Shown: positions 1 through 11,232 of the stretch, one piece after another
Layout: each line of letters opens with the position of its first letter
Numbering within the stretch: the stretch's first letter is position 1
Origin: Chara braunii
Taxonomy: Eukaryota > Streptophyta > Charophyceae > Charales > Characeae
Assembly (NCBI GenBank): GCA_003427395.1
Contig: BFEA01000006.1
Location: 4,547,339-4,582,756 of the forward strand
Reading direction: 5' to 3'
DNA length: 35,418 nucleotides
Position numbers and translations under genes: made by a program
The notes under the pieces: generated by a model
Database searches by the model: none
What the model saw: only the letters and a program-made list of their open reading frames with translations
Told to the model about the DNA's origin: nothing

Positions 1-1000
1 CCCCCCCCCCTTTCTCGACGTCCCCGTCGAGCTAGTTTGGTAAGGTTGGAAGAACAGGTGTCACTTCCCTCCCTTCCCACCATCCGTTCTCTTCTCCTTC
101 GGTGTTTTGTCCCTCTTCGGCTCTTGTGACCAGCTCAGTAGCATTCGACACCAATAGACTTTCGATTTATCCCGCCATTTATGAAAATAAAGCCCGGGCT
201 TGCGGTTGTATTCCAAGTTAGACCCGATCAGACTCGAAATTGTTGTAGAGCTCCTTCTTGTCTATGACTGGCCACTTGAGGTCCTAATTCTACCCTTGAT
301 TGTGTCATTTGACTCATTCATTTCAACCATGTGTAGACAATGATACTCTTGAGCACCAAGATTAAGGCCGAGACGCCACAATTTCGGCTCTCGTATTCCG
401 CTTAGCTTTAAACCACCCACTTGCACTTTGTATGCCTCACCCTTACCACAAATGTTTCTCAAGTGGGCGATAGATAACTTCCTTCTAACTTTAAACTTAT
501 GTGAAGCTCTCACTCGTAGGTAGCCTCCAACATTCCTATCCTTAACGAGCTTCGTCCTTATCGCCAAAGGGCTAGCAGGTTCCCCTTTTTATCTTCTTGC
601 TCGTACAACAACCAACTCGAAGCCCTTCGATTCTCACTTCTCACATTTCTCTTATCCCCGTCCATTTCAATTTGTTCGCTGATCCTCATACGTTCATCGC
701 TAGCCCGTGAAGCATAGTCTTTCTCATCATTACCTTGCACCATTGTCGGGCGAAAAGAAAAACACTGTTTTTCCTTTGATGGTTTTTGCTTGGTTTTGAC
801 GAATGAATGCATGTCGGTATGATGTTTGTGGATGCCCTCAGGCTTCCAAGCCTTCGTACTAACCCTTCGATCGGCCGGAGTGACGGTCCGGATCTTGGTC
901 GCAAGCGGGCTCGGGCGGATCCTAAAAGATTGGAGTTTCGGTGTCAGAGGCTGAATACGTGAGGCGGACGACGTACAACGGAATGGGCACTGGCCGGATC
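1..1000. other. Unassigned region, poly-C start
   Basis: The window opens with ten C, often a sign of a contig edge or low-quality end. Two short minus-strand frames (812-558 and 567-262) overlap by a few bases in different frames. Together they read as about 180 residues rich in charged amino acids. I see no motif that identifies them, so they may be a decayed gag-like frame or chance. No RNA gene or promoter is recognised here. Confidence 0.3.
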
Positions 1001-2588
1001 AACAACGGAGGATCGGTGAGACTCCTGGACCTCGGTTATGAATGACTACCGGGCTACCGAGGATGTACATGGGGAGAGATTGCTTATCTTTGTTTGGGTA
1101 ACGCTTGACGAACGGGGAGAGAGGCGACCGATGCCCGCGCAAAAAGCGGGGTTGGGAGGGAACCCGAGATGGGCGATTCCGACGAAGAGCAGGCAATGGG
1201 GGACAAACGGCCAATGACGTGAGTGAGAGAGATGGTTCTGACGAGAGGGCGGGCCGAAAAACGCTGGCAGTCATGGGTTTGCAGACATAAAGTGTTGTGT
1301 GAGGAAGAATGCAGACGGTTACGGTCACGGGGCTAGCAGGCTCGGTCTCCGTGGAAGATACACTGGCCACGGATAGACGTGCTCCAAAGGGGGGGGTTGT
1401 TGTTGCAGATGGTAGCGGGCAGACGAGAGCACGGCCGCGAAGAGGAGAGGAGCTCAGAAAGCTGGACCGGGCGGTTGAGCTCAATAACCTGGATCGACAG
1501 TGATTGCCGCCTCGGACCGGCCGTCTCCGTCGTCAGGTGCAGTGAGACAGAACAGACAAGGGAAAGGAGAGGAGGTCAGCTGAGAAGAAGAGGGGCCGGG
1601 CTGGCGTTTGGACAAACGAGAAGGAAAGATGAGGGGCGGTGAAGCTAGGCAGGCAGAGGCCGCAACCGTCTGAGGCCAACTGAAGGGTCAAGAAAAGAAA
1701 AGAGAGGCCTTGGCTGGAGCCTAGTTCTGTGTATCGGGCCGAGACTTCGGTGAGGTGCAGTCCAGCTAGTCAAAAAGAGAGGGAGGCGGAAGGACGTGAG
1801 AAAGGGATCTGGGAGGGCGACCGAGACAGTTGGGAAAGAAAGAGGCGGGTAATCAGTTCTTGATAACGGTGGAGAGGGGAGGTGCGAGGAGACAAGATCC
1901 GGGAGAGGTGAGATTGATAAAGGGAGAGGGGGGGGAGTCGAGCTCGGGCGGGAGAAGCGATGACAAGCGCGAGCGGATCGACAGGAACTTGGAATTTGAG
2001 CCGGCCATGCAGAACGCGGGGGCGAGTCAGCATGAGTCCGCGCGGACATGACAGGCTGGGGTAGAAGAATGAAGAGGACCAAGTAATGGAGGGATGTATG
2101 GAGGGAAAAAGGGAGGCCGTTCGAGGGGAAGGGCAAACGACGAGGGCGCGAGGAAGGCTCCTGGGAATTGACCTGGGCGAAGGCTTGGCCGAAATACAGG
2201 CTGGTTTTCCAGTGGGGCGAAGCGAGCGATCTGATCGACGAGAAGAGAGGGAGGATCGCAAAGAGACAAGCAGCGTTCGAGGGAAAAACGGAGGGAACTT
2301 CGAGGGAGAGGCGGGAAATTGAAAAATTGACGAAAGCATTTCGAAAAACCGAAAATTTGGCGAAACGTTTGGCGCTAGAATGGAAAAGAAGGGAGAGCGA
2401 AAGGGAGAGAAGAGAAGGGAGCGCAGATTGGCGGAGAGAAGAGAAGAAGGATAGTTGTAAGGAGGAAAAGGTATAAAAGAAGGGAGGGGGGACCAAAAAA
2501 AAAAAAGGCAGGGGGCGCACAAGGGATAACGCACGTATGCGCGCACTTGCTTCCGGCGTTCGGAACTGCTCGCACGAACGATCGCGCT
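1001..2588. other. Purine-skewed GC-rich region, no gene recognised
   Basis: The plus strand is strongly enriched in G and A. This purine skew removes stop codons from the minus strand and produces a 344-codon open frame (2679-1645). Its translation is low-complexity Ser/Leu/Pro/Phe with no domain, so I treat it as a composition artefact. A short A run sits at 2496-2507. The region leads directly into the tandem array that follows, and its right end already carries pieces of that repeat. Confidence 0.4.
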
Positions 2589-3240
2589 GGCGACGGCTAG
2601 TCACGGCGCACGAGAGCGAGAGAAAGGAAAGGGACCGAAGGCGAGGGAGGAAGGGAGAAGAGCAAAACGAGGCGTTCATGGGCGAGCTCTCGCACTGAGC
2701 TCAGCGGCTCGGTGCACAACAGCGAGAGAAAGAGAGAGACTGAGGGCTAGGGAGGAGAAGAGAAGAGCGAGCTGAGGCGTTCGCGGGCATGCTCTCGCTC
2801 GGAGATCAGCGGCTAGTCACGGCGCACGACAACGAGAGAGAAGGAGAGAGATTGAAGGCGAGCAAGGAGGAGTGACTGGGGGAGCCCAGACGCTCGTGGG
2901 CGAGCTCTCTCACTGAGCGCAGCGGCTCGGTGCACGACAGAGGGCTCGGGAGGAGGAGAGAGGAAGAGCCTAGGCGTTCGTACGCGTGCTTTCGCACTGA
3001 GATCAGCGGCTCGGCGCACGACAGCGAAAGAAAGAAAGGGACCGAAGGCGGGAGGAAGAGAGAAGAGCGAGACAAGGCGTTCGTGGGCGATCTCTCACAC
3101 TGAGCTCAACGGCTCAGCGCACGACAGCGAGAGTGAGGGCTCGGGAGGAGGAGAGAGAAGGGCGAGACAAGGCGTTCGTGGGCGTGCTCTCGCTCCGAGC
3201 TCAGCGACCAGGCGCATGACAACGAGAGAAAGAGAGAGGC
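2589..3240. repeat. Tandem array, ~83-115 bp units, 6-7 copies
   Basis: Each unit carries a 'GGCGTTCGTGGGCG' type box, then 'CTCTCGCACTGAGCTCAGCGGCTCGG', then 'GCGCACGACAGCGAGAG', then a purine-rich spacer. The GGCGTTC box (or a one-base variant) recurs near 2671, 2775, 2890, 2973, 3077 and 3170, giving spacings of about 104, 115, 83, 104 and 93. Most length variation lies in the purine spacer. A partial unit starts near 2589. Minus-strand frames through the array are repeat translations, not genes. Confidence 0.85.
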
Positions 3241-3247
3241 TGAGGGG

Positions 3248-3254
3248 GAGAGAG

Positions 3255-3302
<48 letters not shown>
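3248..3302. repeat. Compound (GATA)n/(GA)n microsatellite
   Basis: Five to six GATA units are followed without interruption by about fifteen GA units. This simple repeat sits directly after the preceding tandem array and marks its end. Confidence 0.97.
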
Positions 3303-3307
<5 letters not shown>

Positions 3308-3535
3308 CGACATCCGAAGGAAGCAACAAAGGCGGGGACCTCGCTTGGGTGAGCTGCGTTCGGGAGGTGGGGCGCGAAGACGGAATCGGCGGGGTTCTTG
3401 GGGAAGAAACCTCGCGTGCGCGGAGGTGCGGTTGGCTCGCGCAGAAAAGCTCGCCCCCTCCGCTGCCTGCGCCACGGGGCTGAACTCCAGTAGCCTTCAC
3501 TGTCTAGTCGAGATTGAAGGACTGATCGGTGCTTT

Positions 3536-4290
3536 AGCCACTCGTCTGAGAGCCACGGGTTGCTACCAACGGGCGAGGCTGAAAAGTTTGATTACATGCT
3601 TCGGGGCAAGCTCGCCACTGCGAGCGTTCTTTTCTTTTATTATTTTTTCTTTTACCTTAAAGTAGTTGTACTTCTCTGAGAGTCACGGTTCACTATCAAC
3701 GGGCGAGGCCCAAAAGGTCTGATCACATGCTACGAGGCAAGCTCGCCGCTGCGAGAGTTCCCTTCTTTTTTTTTCTTTTTTTTTTTTCCCTCCCAAATCT
3801 GTAAAGTCATAGTACTTCTCCGAGAGTCACGGTTCACTATCAACGAGCGAGGCCCGAAAGGTCCGATCACATGCTTCGGGGCAAGCGCGCCGCTGCGAGC
3901 GTTCTTCTTTTTTTTTATATTTTTTTCTTTTTTTTCAGGTCTGTAAAGTCGTTGCAGTTCTCGAAGAGTCACGGTTCACTATCAGCGGGCGAGGCCCGAA
4001 AGGTCTGATTACATTCGTCCGAGCAAGCTCGCAGCTGCGAGCATTCTTTTTTTTTTTCTCTTTTCTCGTCTTAAGTTTGCAAGATCAAAGCTCCACTCCG
4101 GGGCTCGCGGTTCATTCATTATCAACAACGGAGGCCCGGAAGTTTTGAGTATACGCTTCGGGGTAAGCTGCCCGCGGTGAACAATTTTCTTAAGTCCGTG
4201 AAACGGCTCTCTGTCTCGGTCGACAACCCCTGAGTCGTAGGTTGCTATCCAAAGGCAAGGGCCGAAAGGGAGGGGTCCGCGCTGCCGACA
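3536..4290. repeat. Tandem array, ~130-145 bp units, 5-6 copies
   Basis: The conserved core reads 'GAGAGTCACGGTTCACTATC' followed by 'AACGGGCGAGGCCCGAAAGG', 'TCTGATCACATGCTTCGGGG' and 'CAAGCTCGCCGCTGCGAGCG'. It begins near 3548, 3678, 3822 and 3964, with more diverged copies near 4100 and 4210. Each core is followed by a T-rich tract of very variable length (for example 3763-3789 and 3908-3939), so the period drifts. The core contains a short GC-rich inverted repeat (CTCGC..GCGAG). No coding potential is apparent. Confidence 0.85.
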
Positions 4291-4299
4291 CAGCAGGCG

Positions 4300-5064
4300 C
4301 CCCCTTTTTGAAGCTGGTGACTACAAAAGCGGTTGGCTAGCTTGGTCGGTCGTCGGAGGGAGAGGCGGAGGATGCGAAGAGGGGGACCCTGCAAGCAAAG
4401 AATAACCGACTGGCGGGGAGGGGGTTGGGCCTAGCAGGGAATATGCAGGCCGGTCTGGGGGTTCGGGGGGCGTGCCAGGGTTTTGGCCAGGCCGAAGAGC
4501 GGTCTCGCCAGGCTCCAGAGGGTGAATAGGGAAACCTCGACAAAGTAGGTGAAGAGAGAAACCCCAACACCGTGACAGACTCTGGTCAATTGATAATTTC
4601 ACAACCAATAAATAACTCACATTTTCCTTCAGACGTGGGTAGAAGCAGGCCCACAACGCATTTGGTCCTGCAATTGTCGTAGGTGACCTCCCTCTCCAAG
4701 CCCGCATCTTCATTGCCGTCATGTTGCTTCTGTGTTATCTTACTTTCAACAACACTCGTTGGAGAGTGGTCATCTTCACATTATGTCTGTTGTTGTTACA
4801 GGAAGGACACCATTCAAGGGCTCATCATTAGAAAGATTTTCTTCAGGCTTGGTTGACTGGCTTAGGCTGTCTTGTTGGGTCTTATACCAAGTATGGTGGT
4901 CCACTGCTAAGTTTTTTGTAGTAGTGTCCTCATCTCTCTGTGTCTGTGGGGGTCTCTGCCTTTGTTGCTCACTTCCTCCGTTCGTAAATTCGAGAGTTTC
5001 CATCGCAGTTGAAAGAAATTTAAAATATTCCCATCGAAATTCACTGCATAGCTTGAACTTGAAA
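4300..5064. other. Unassigned region
   Basis: A 117-codon plus-strand frame (4732-5085) and a 111-codon minus-strand frame (5111-4776) cover the same DNA. Neither has a recognisable motif, signal peptide or compositional bias typical of a gene. I see no RNA gene. This may be diverged retroelement sequence, but nothing in it proves that. Confidence 0.3.
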
Positions 5065-5066
5065 CA

Positions 5067-5143
5067 CTCCCAATCACTAGCATGAAGTAGATTGGTAAGC
5101 ACTCGGCCCAATCACTAGCATGGAGTAGATTGGTAAGCACTCC
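5067..5143. repeat. 38-bp direct tandem duplication
   Basis: The phrase beginning CAATCACTAGCATG(A/G)AGT recurs with a 38-bp offset (5071 and 5109). The two copies differ at only a few positions, so the duplication is recent compared with the other arrays in this window. Confidence 0.9.
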
Positions 5144-5145
5144 GG

Positions 5146-6239
5146 ACCAAGTAAATCATCTTTTCAATCTCTTCTCATCCTCGGTATTTCACGTACACTT
5201 CCCAGTTATCAAGGAAGTGAAGACGTCATGTCCATCAAAGCACGGAGCAGAAGGTTTCTCAGAACAAGTATCATAATGCTCCCCACCCACATTGATCTTG
5301 TAGAAGTTTCCTCTGAATCTCGTTCTTCAGGTGTCGAACGTGTCTATGTACCCCGCTGTAATTGTTCTCAGGATCCCGTAAACCAGGTGTCTTGCGTCCC
5401 ATTGTGTCTTCCCACTGTCTAGCCGTTGTTCCTCGGTGTACCTTCGGAGAAATTCCCTTTGCCCAGCTCGGCAATGCCCCTGCAACATCTCGCCTCAATG
5501 CTCCCTTGCTTCCCAAAGAGGAACAACATCAACGCGTGTAATGCCTTGCTCAACAACTCTTCTCTCGCCTCTGCGGTTACAGGTGGACCAAAGTCCTGAG
5601 AGGCAGCCTTCCCCGGCAACGGCGCCACTGTCGACCGGAAGAAGAGCTCTGCCGGCACGCCGTCCAAACCCTATACCTCGCGCCGCGTCTGTCACCCGCG
5701 AGGGTTGGTCGGGGCTCCTGTAACTTGCACAATCCACGTTAGTCCACATCCACGTAAAAATAGACCGTGACCGACTCTTGGCACACGCACAAGTTTTTCA
5801 CAAGTCACTGTCTGGCAAGAATAAAACAATCGTTCGCATTCAATCCAGAATAATAGGGTTCATAACACTACTTCCGGCCTCACGAGTAAATCTCGGCTCT
5901 GGGTCTAGAGAGTCGGTTTGAGTCCCGACAGATCTTGTAAGCAGCCTGGATCTGATTCTTCTTCCAATCGGGTGTCGTCAGTACCGTGCCCGTCGATCCC
6001 AAAGAGCCGTACTCTAACTCTCCGTATCTGAAGTAGATTGTCACGCCCACAGGGGCCAGAGCTCAAGGTCAACCGTGACCATTCCTTCCCGCGTTGTCGC
6101 ACTCACTCCTTTGGGGTCCCTCAACGAACCCCGGGTGCGTTGAGTCTCGATCTCACATACAAGTGCGCTTCGCGATGCCCTCGCTATGTCGCTGCTTTCA
6201 AAAGTCCGGTTCACAACGTGCCTCTTCACAAAAGCCCGA
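5146..6239. other. Unassigned region, possible decayed retroelement coding on minus strand
   Basis: Minus-strand frames 6307-6041, 6102-5905, 5749-5495 and 5667-5419 run through most of this stretch, broken by frameshifts and stops. The 82-codon frame at 5667-5419 reads like a soluble alpha-helical protein but has no motif I can name. Its position next to an LTR-like repeat at 6.24 kb makes a decayed retroelement plausible. That is inference only. Confidence 0.25.
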
Positions 6240-6655
6240 TGTCTGGACTGGTGGGTCCCGAATAACTTCCCATCACTCGAGAGGCTGGATATAGATAAAT
6301 TGTGCACGACAGAGAAATCTGGAGTAGGGAGGCAAAAGAGAGAAAAGACAGAGGATTAGGCCGCAGGAGGGAGTGATGACCTAGGGTGGGAACTGCAGGA
6401 AGAAAGAGTTAGTGACGGCAAGCGAGCGAGCGCACGAACATGGGCACATAGAACATAGCATGAGGCCGGGAGGGCCATTGGAATTCGACAAGAGTAAGGC
6501 ATAGGGGCCCTTGAACCAGCAATCACGGCACGGCAACGACAAAAGAATGAGGGAGTCGAGGGATGGGCGGCCCAGAGGCCGCGGGAAGATAGAGAACGAG
6601 GAGTTAACATGGGGGCCACCTACGGGAGCCTCGAGGTTGAGGGCCCATGGAGGAA
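6240..6655 (+). repeat. LTR-like repeat, copy A
   Basis: The reverse complement of this stretch matches 12460-12889 over about 420 bp with scattered substitutions and indels. Shared exact blocks include 6457-6476 with 12649-12668, and 6250-6265 with 12861-12876. The left end begins TGTCTGGACTGGTGGG and the partner begins TGTCGGGACCGGTGGG when read on its own strand, the TG start typical of LTRs. The partner has a TATATATA box about 45 bp in, while this copy has the weaker GGATATAGAT. I infer a solo LTR or the end of a larger element. No target-site duplication was found. Confidence 0.55.
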
Positions 6656-7312
6656 ACAACAACTAAGTATGAACCGGAACACTACAACACACATGAACTT
6701 GACAATGTGAAGATTCAACTAGTGAAAAGCACATGCACATGGAGGAAAGAGCAACTATGTATGAACCGGAACACTACAACACACATGAACTTGACGATGT
6801 GAAGATTGAACTAGTGAAAAGCACATGCACATGGACGAAAGAGCAACTAAGTATGAACCGGAACACTACAACACACATGAACTTGACAATGTGAAGATTG
6901 AACTAGTGAATGCACATGCACATGGAGGAAAGAGTAACCAAGTATGAACCGGAACACTACAACACACATGAACTTGACAATGTGAGAACTAGTGAAAAGC
7001 ACATGCACATGGAGGAAAGAGCAACTAAGTATGAACCGAAACACTACAACAGACATGAACTTGACAATGTGAAGATTGAACTAGTGAATGCACATGCACA
7101 TGGAGGAAAGAGCAACCAAGTATGAACCGTAACACTACAACACACATGAACTTGACAATGCGAAAATTGAACTAGTGAAAAACACATACACATGGAGGAC
7201 CAACTAAGTATGAACCGGAACACTACAACACACATGAACTTAACAATGTGAAGATTTGAACTAGTGAATGCACATGCACATGGAGGAAAGAGCAACCAAG
7301 TAGGAATCCGAA
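6656..7312. repeat. Minisatellite family A, ~90-bp units, 8 copies
   Basis: The box GTATGAACCGGAACACTACA recurs with its GAACCG core at 6671, 6763, 6855, 6946, 7033, 7124, 7212 and (diverged) 7303, so periods are 87-92 bp. Each unit also holds CATGAACTTGACAATGTGAA, ACTAGTGAAAAGC and ACATGCACATGGAGGAAAGA. Short minus-strand frames here are translations of the repeat. Confidence 0.95.
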
Positions 7313-7490
7313 AGTCATTATGTGAGAGTTGAGCCATGCATGAGAGTGAGACTTGCTCAAGCACACGCTTATGGCTCATGACTACAACCAAGCATAAAAT
7401 GGAATGTCATAATGTGAGAGTACAGCCATGCATGTAAGTGAGACTTGCTCAAACACATGCTTGTGACTCATGAACACAACCAAGGAAGAA
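7290..7490. repeat. Minisatellite family B, ~90-bp units, 2 copies
   Basis: Two units carry GTCATTATGTGAGAGT, GAGACTTGCTCAAGCACA and CTCATGACTACAACCAAG, starting near 7312 and 7404. They sit between families A and C without a gap and have the same unit length. Part of the unit (GACTTGCTCAAACACATG) aligns with the GACTAGTTCAAAACACAAG box of family C. Confidence 0.85.
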
Positions 7491-8155
7491 TCGGAGCATC
7501 ATCTACTACTATGCGAGTGGAAGCACAAGCTAGACTAGTTCAAAACACAAGATTTAAGCATCACATCATCCAAGGACGAATCGGAACCTCATTTACTACT
7601 ATGTGAGTGGAAAGCACAAGCTATACTAGTCCAAAACACAAGATTGGAGCATGAGATCATCCATGGAAGAATCAAAGCATCACCTACTACTATGTGAGTG
7701 GAAAGCACAAGCTAGACTAGTTCAAAACACAAGATTTGAGCATGACATCATCCATGGAAGAATCAGAGCATTACCTACTACTATGTGAGTGAAAAGCAAG
7801 AGGTAGACTACACCAAATCACAAGATTGGAGCATGAGATCATCCATGGAAGAAGCGGAGCATCACCTACTACTATGTGAGTGAAAAGTTAGAGTTAGACT
7901 AGACCAAATCACAAGATTAGAGCATGCGATCATCCATGGAAGAATCGGAGCATTACCTACTACTGTGTGAGTGAAAAGCAAGAGGTAGACTAGACCAAAT
8001 CACAAGATTAGAGCATGGGATCATCCATGGAAGAATCGGAGCATTACCTACTACTATGTGAGTGAAAAGCAAGAGGTAGACTAGACTAAATCACAAGATT
8101 AGAGCATGAGATCATCCACGGAAGAATCGGAACATTACCTACAAATATAAGAGTT
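7490..8155. repeat. Minisatellite family C, ~90-bp units, 8 copies
   Basis: The box ACCTACTACTATGTGAGTG recurs near 7503, 7593, 7683, 7773, 7864, 7954 and 8045, with a diverged last copy near 8135, so the period is a nearly constant 90-91 bp. The rest of each unit is AGACTAGTTCAAAACACAAG, then GAGCATGAGATCATCCATGG, then AAGAATCGGAGCATT. The array ends at the purine tract. Confidence 0.95.
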
Positions 8156-8462
8156 AGACTGGTCTCTTGGAAGGAGAAGGAGAAGAGGAAGAAGAAGAGG
8201 AAGAAGATGAAGAAGGAGATGAAGAAGAAGAAGAACAAGGAGAAAAAGGAGAAAGGGAAGAAGGAGGAGGAGAAGAAGAATAGGAGAAGAAAAATGGGAG
8301 AAGAAGAAGAAGAAGAAGAAGAAGAGGGAGGAGAAGAAGAAGAAAAGTGAGGAAGAGGATGAAGAAGAAGGAGGAGAGGAAGAAGAAGAATGTGAGGGAG
8401 AAGAAGAAGAAGAAGAAGAAGAAGAAGAAGAAGAAAAAGAAGAAGAAGAAGGAGAGGGGGAA
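8156..8462. repeat. Polypurine tract, imperfect (GAA/GGA)n
   Basis: About 300 bp of almost uninterrupted purines on the plus strand, mainly GAA with GGA and AAA triplets. The purest part is 8400-8450. Because stops are absent, both strands give long Lys/Glu/Arg or Phe/Leu/Ser low-complexity frames, which are not genes. Long mirror-like purine tracts of this kind are known to be prone to triplex (H-DNA) formation. Confidence 0.97.
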
Positions 8463-9050
8463 GAATCTCCTCCTTTCCACTCACTTTCTTGATGACTTGG
8501 GGATGGAGCCTCAACCTTTATATAGCTTCCTCTTCATGCACAAATACCTCCTTGACTCTGGCTTCCTTCTTCCTCAAGCCCCTCTCTCCTTCCTCTCTCA
8601 ACTCTACTTCAAGCTATGGCAAGCTCCTCCCTCTATGGTTATGGGGTCCTCCCCTCTAGGAGGGCTAATGGGACTCCCTCTAGCCTCTATCTCTTCCTCA
8701 CACCCTGGGGGCTATGGCGGATCACCTCCCTAGGCCAGCCTCACCTTCACTCTCCTCTAGAGCTCTCTCTCCTTGCTCACAGTCTCCTCTAAGCTCTCCA
8801 ACTGGTAGGGGTTCCCCTCTCCTCTCTCCAAGTGAGAAAGTGCTCCTCTGAACTCACTTGGGCAGCATGGGCACTCATGCAAATGTGAGTGTGGCGGACT
8901 GAATCCCCAGCTTATGTAGGTTGAAGCCAACAGTCCGGCCAGCCCATGGGCCTCCCCATGTGCCTTGAGGTGAACCGAGGTGCCCCCGAGGCAAAATTTC
9001 ACTACTAGGCCTTTCCAGAGGTACCTAGGCTTCTTTTTGGCCAAGTACAT
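8463..9050. other. Pyrimidine-rich unassigned region
   Basis: The composition switches sharply from purine-rich to pyrimidine-rich on the same strand, with many CTCCTCTC and CTTCCT runs. A TATATAG motif lies at 8519-8525. No frame shows recognisable motifs. It may be the flank or terminal region of a mobile element, but I cannot name one. Confidence 0.3.
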
Positions 9051-9083
9051 GCAGTCCGAGTGGTTGGTACCAACTCGGATTGC
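9051..9083. repeat. Hairpin of the AGTCCG family with a perfect inner palindrome
   Basis: GCAGTCCGAG (9051-9060) pairs with CTCGGATTGC (9074-9083) over ten positions with one G.T pair. The spacer contains the perfect palindrome TTGGTACCAA (9064-9073). It is the first member of a series of AGTCCG hairpins between 9.05 and 11.26 kb. Confidence 0.85.
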
Positions 9084-10028
9084 CTCTTGGCCTCCTTCAG
9101 CCTACTTTTCATTTCCAAAATGCTGCCCCTTTGGGTCCTAATGCCCAAGGGGCAACTTTACTTGAGATAAAACGGCCAAGTGGACCTTTTTCTCGATTTT
9201 TTCAGCTTCTACCCCGTTTTTGGTAGGATGAGGTGTTTTCTCATGCCTCGGTGTTGTTTCAACCTTGGATCTGGCTGAGATCCGAGGCCAACAATATTCC
9301 GAGCTACCCCCAAGTAGCCCTTGCTTCAAATTTGGGCCCCTAAGTTCAATTTTCCAACTTTTGGTGCATCTATCTCTTTTTGAGCCAAATGCACATTTTT
9401 GTCTCTTTCCTTCTTTTGTTTCTTTCCATTTTGGGCTGCCGCCTCATTCCGGAGCTAGCCATTTTGGGCTGGCCCACAAAAAAACGGCTAGTTCCTCTCC
9501 ACCATGGCATCTGATCTCAGATCCATGGTCCAACAAAAAAAAAATGGACATCTCCCCTTCGTATTTTCTCTTATTTTTTTCTTTTTAATTCAGATTTTGT
9601 GGCCCCAAGGGCCATATCTCATTGCCCCCCTCTATTGTACGAGGGATGACGTCACAGTTGGAACATGTCGGTCCCTACTGTGCAGGTCCCAATAGGTCGG
9701 CACATTTTCCTACACTCTTTTCTCCCCTTTTGTCTCATTCTCCCTCCATTTTCTCTCATTTTTCTTTCTTTTTCTTTTATTTCAGTTGTGACAAGTGTCA
9801 AACAACTGTGCAACCTTTTTCTAGGCCTTGGGACCTCATTCATGGGCAGATTCATGGCTGGCACTTTGCCATTATATCTCGGGTTACAACCATGGCACCC
9901 CCATGCTGCTAGAGGGCTCTATTTTGCCTCCGTTAGTCCTAATTTTGAGCCCCCTTCGCTCCGATTTTCTTTGGATAGCCTTTTTCTCATGTTGAGCCTC
10001 TTGAGGCTCTATTTTCTCATGCCTAGCT

Positions 10029-10048
10029 AGTCCGAGATATGTCGGACT
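10029..10048. repeat. Hairpin of the AGTCCG family
   Basis: AGTCCGA (10029-10035) and TCGGACT (10042-10048) are perfect 7-bp arms around a 6-base loop GATATG. Confidence 0.8.
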
Positions 10049-10400
10049 GCTGGGCAGCCCTCCCAACACCACTATTTCACTTTTTTTTTCCTCATGACTC
10101 TCCCATTTGTCTTGCACTAGTAGTGCTAATATTTTCCACCGTCGAGATCCTTGCATGGTCATTTCTGACGTTGGCTCATGGTTCCCTTGGGACACCTCAA
10201 GTCCCCGCCACTTTCCTTCGTACTAGTTCCATTTTCTTGTCCCGCTGGCGCGTGTCCCATTTTTCGACTTTTATTATTTGGGCCTACTTGGTCCCCGATA
10301 ACATCCCGGATGGTGTCCCATTTTTATTTTGGGACCCCCTTGCCCTTGGTGGTTCCACCATCTCTTTCTTAGGTGCCACATGTGTGCCGATTTTTCTTGG

Positions 10401-10421
10401 CCGTGAGATCTCATCTCACGG
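10401..10421. repeat. Perfect 9-bp inverted repeat, 3-base loop
   Basis: CCGTGAGAT and ATCTCACGG flank CTC. The form closely parallels the inverted repeat at 12089-12112, which has a similar but not identical arm sequence. Confidence 0.9.
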
Positions 10422-10605
10422 TTGCCGTTTACCATCTCCACTTGCCCCATGCCGAAATCACTTCTTTCTAGCCTTTTGGGCTTGCCGTGGCTCATTTTCC
10501 CTCAGCCTAGTCCATTATTTCTCGGACTGCAATCATGGTCATTTCCCTAGTCCCACAACCCCTCAACTTGCCCCATACTAGGTGAAAATGAAGCATTTCA
10601 TTCCT

Positions 10606-10840
10606 AAGTGCATTCGAGCTCAATATTGGCTCCGGACGCACCTAAAACATGTGCTTTCCCCCTCCCATGCAGTCCGTTGCAACTCGGACTCAATGTCCCA
10701 CAACTAGCCCTCTATTGAAAGAAAAAGAAACAGCCAACTTCCAAGTGCATCCGGACTCAATTTTGACTCCGGATGCACCTAAAACATGTGTTTCTCCTCC
10801 CCCATGTAATCCGTTATATTTCGGTTGCATGGGGCCTTGA
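10606..10840. repeat. ~135-bp tandem duplication, 2 copies
   Basis: Copy 1 (from about 10606) and copy 2 (from about 10742) share AAGTGCAT(T/C)CG, CTCAAT(A/T)TTG(G/A)CTCCGGA, GCACCTAAAACATGTG and CCCATG(C/T)A(G/A)TCCGTT. The AGTCCG hairpin is intact in copy 1 (10671-10676 with 10685-10690), whereas in copy 2 the right arm has decayed. Confidence 0.85.
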
Positions 10841-11232
10841 TTTTCCTTGATTTTCTCTGCAAAATGAAAAGAAAATCAAGGTCCTTTGCAGCCGCCATAT
10901 TCCAGAAGGAATCTGGTCACGGATGCATCTCCCCAAGTGGCCGTTTTTTACCGTTAAAGCCTTTTTCTCTTTTCTTCTCTTTTCTCTTTTCTTCTCTTTT
11001 CTCTTTTTTTTTTTTTTCTTTTCCTCCTTTCTTGGACAGTAGGAACCTGCCAGTCCTTACTTGTGCCAGTCCCTACTGACGGCCAACTCACTTCCTCTCA
11101 CTCTTTTTGTCTAATTCTCCCACATTCTTTTCTTTTCCTTCTTTTTCTTTTTAGCATGCCAAGTGTCAAGTGGTCGTTAAAGCCCTTTTCTAGGCCCTTC
11201 CTCTTAGTTTTGGCCCTCCCTATGCCCATGGT

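Noticed and set aside
1645-2679. 344-codon minus-strand open frame
   Set aside because: Low-complexity Ser/Leu/Pro/Phe translation explained by strong purine skew of the other strand; no motif and an overlapping second open frame.
8086-8514. Leu/Phe/Ser-rich 142-codon minus-strand frame resembling a membrane protein
   Set aside because: It is the translation of the GAA-type purine tract.
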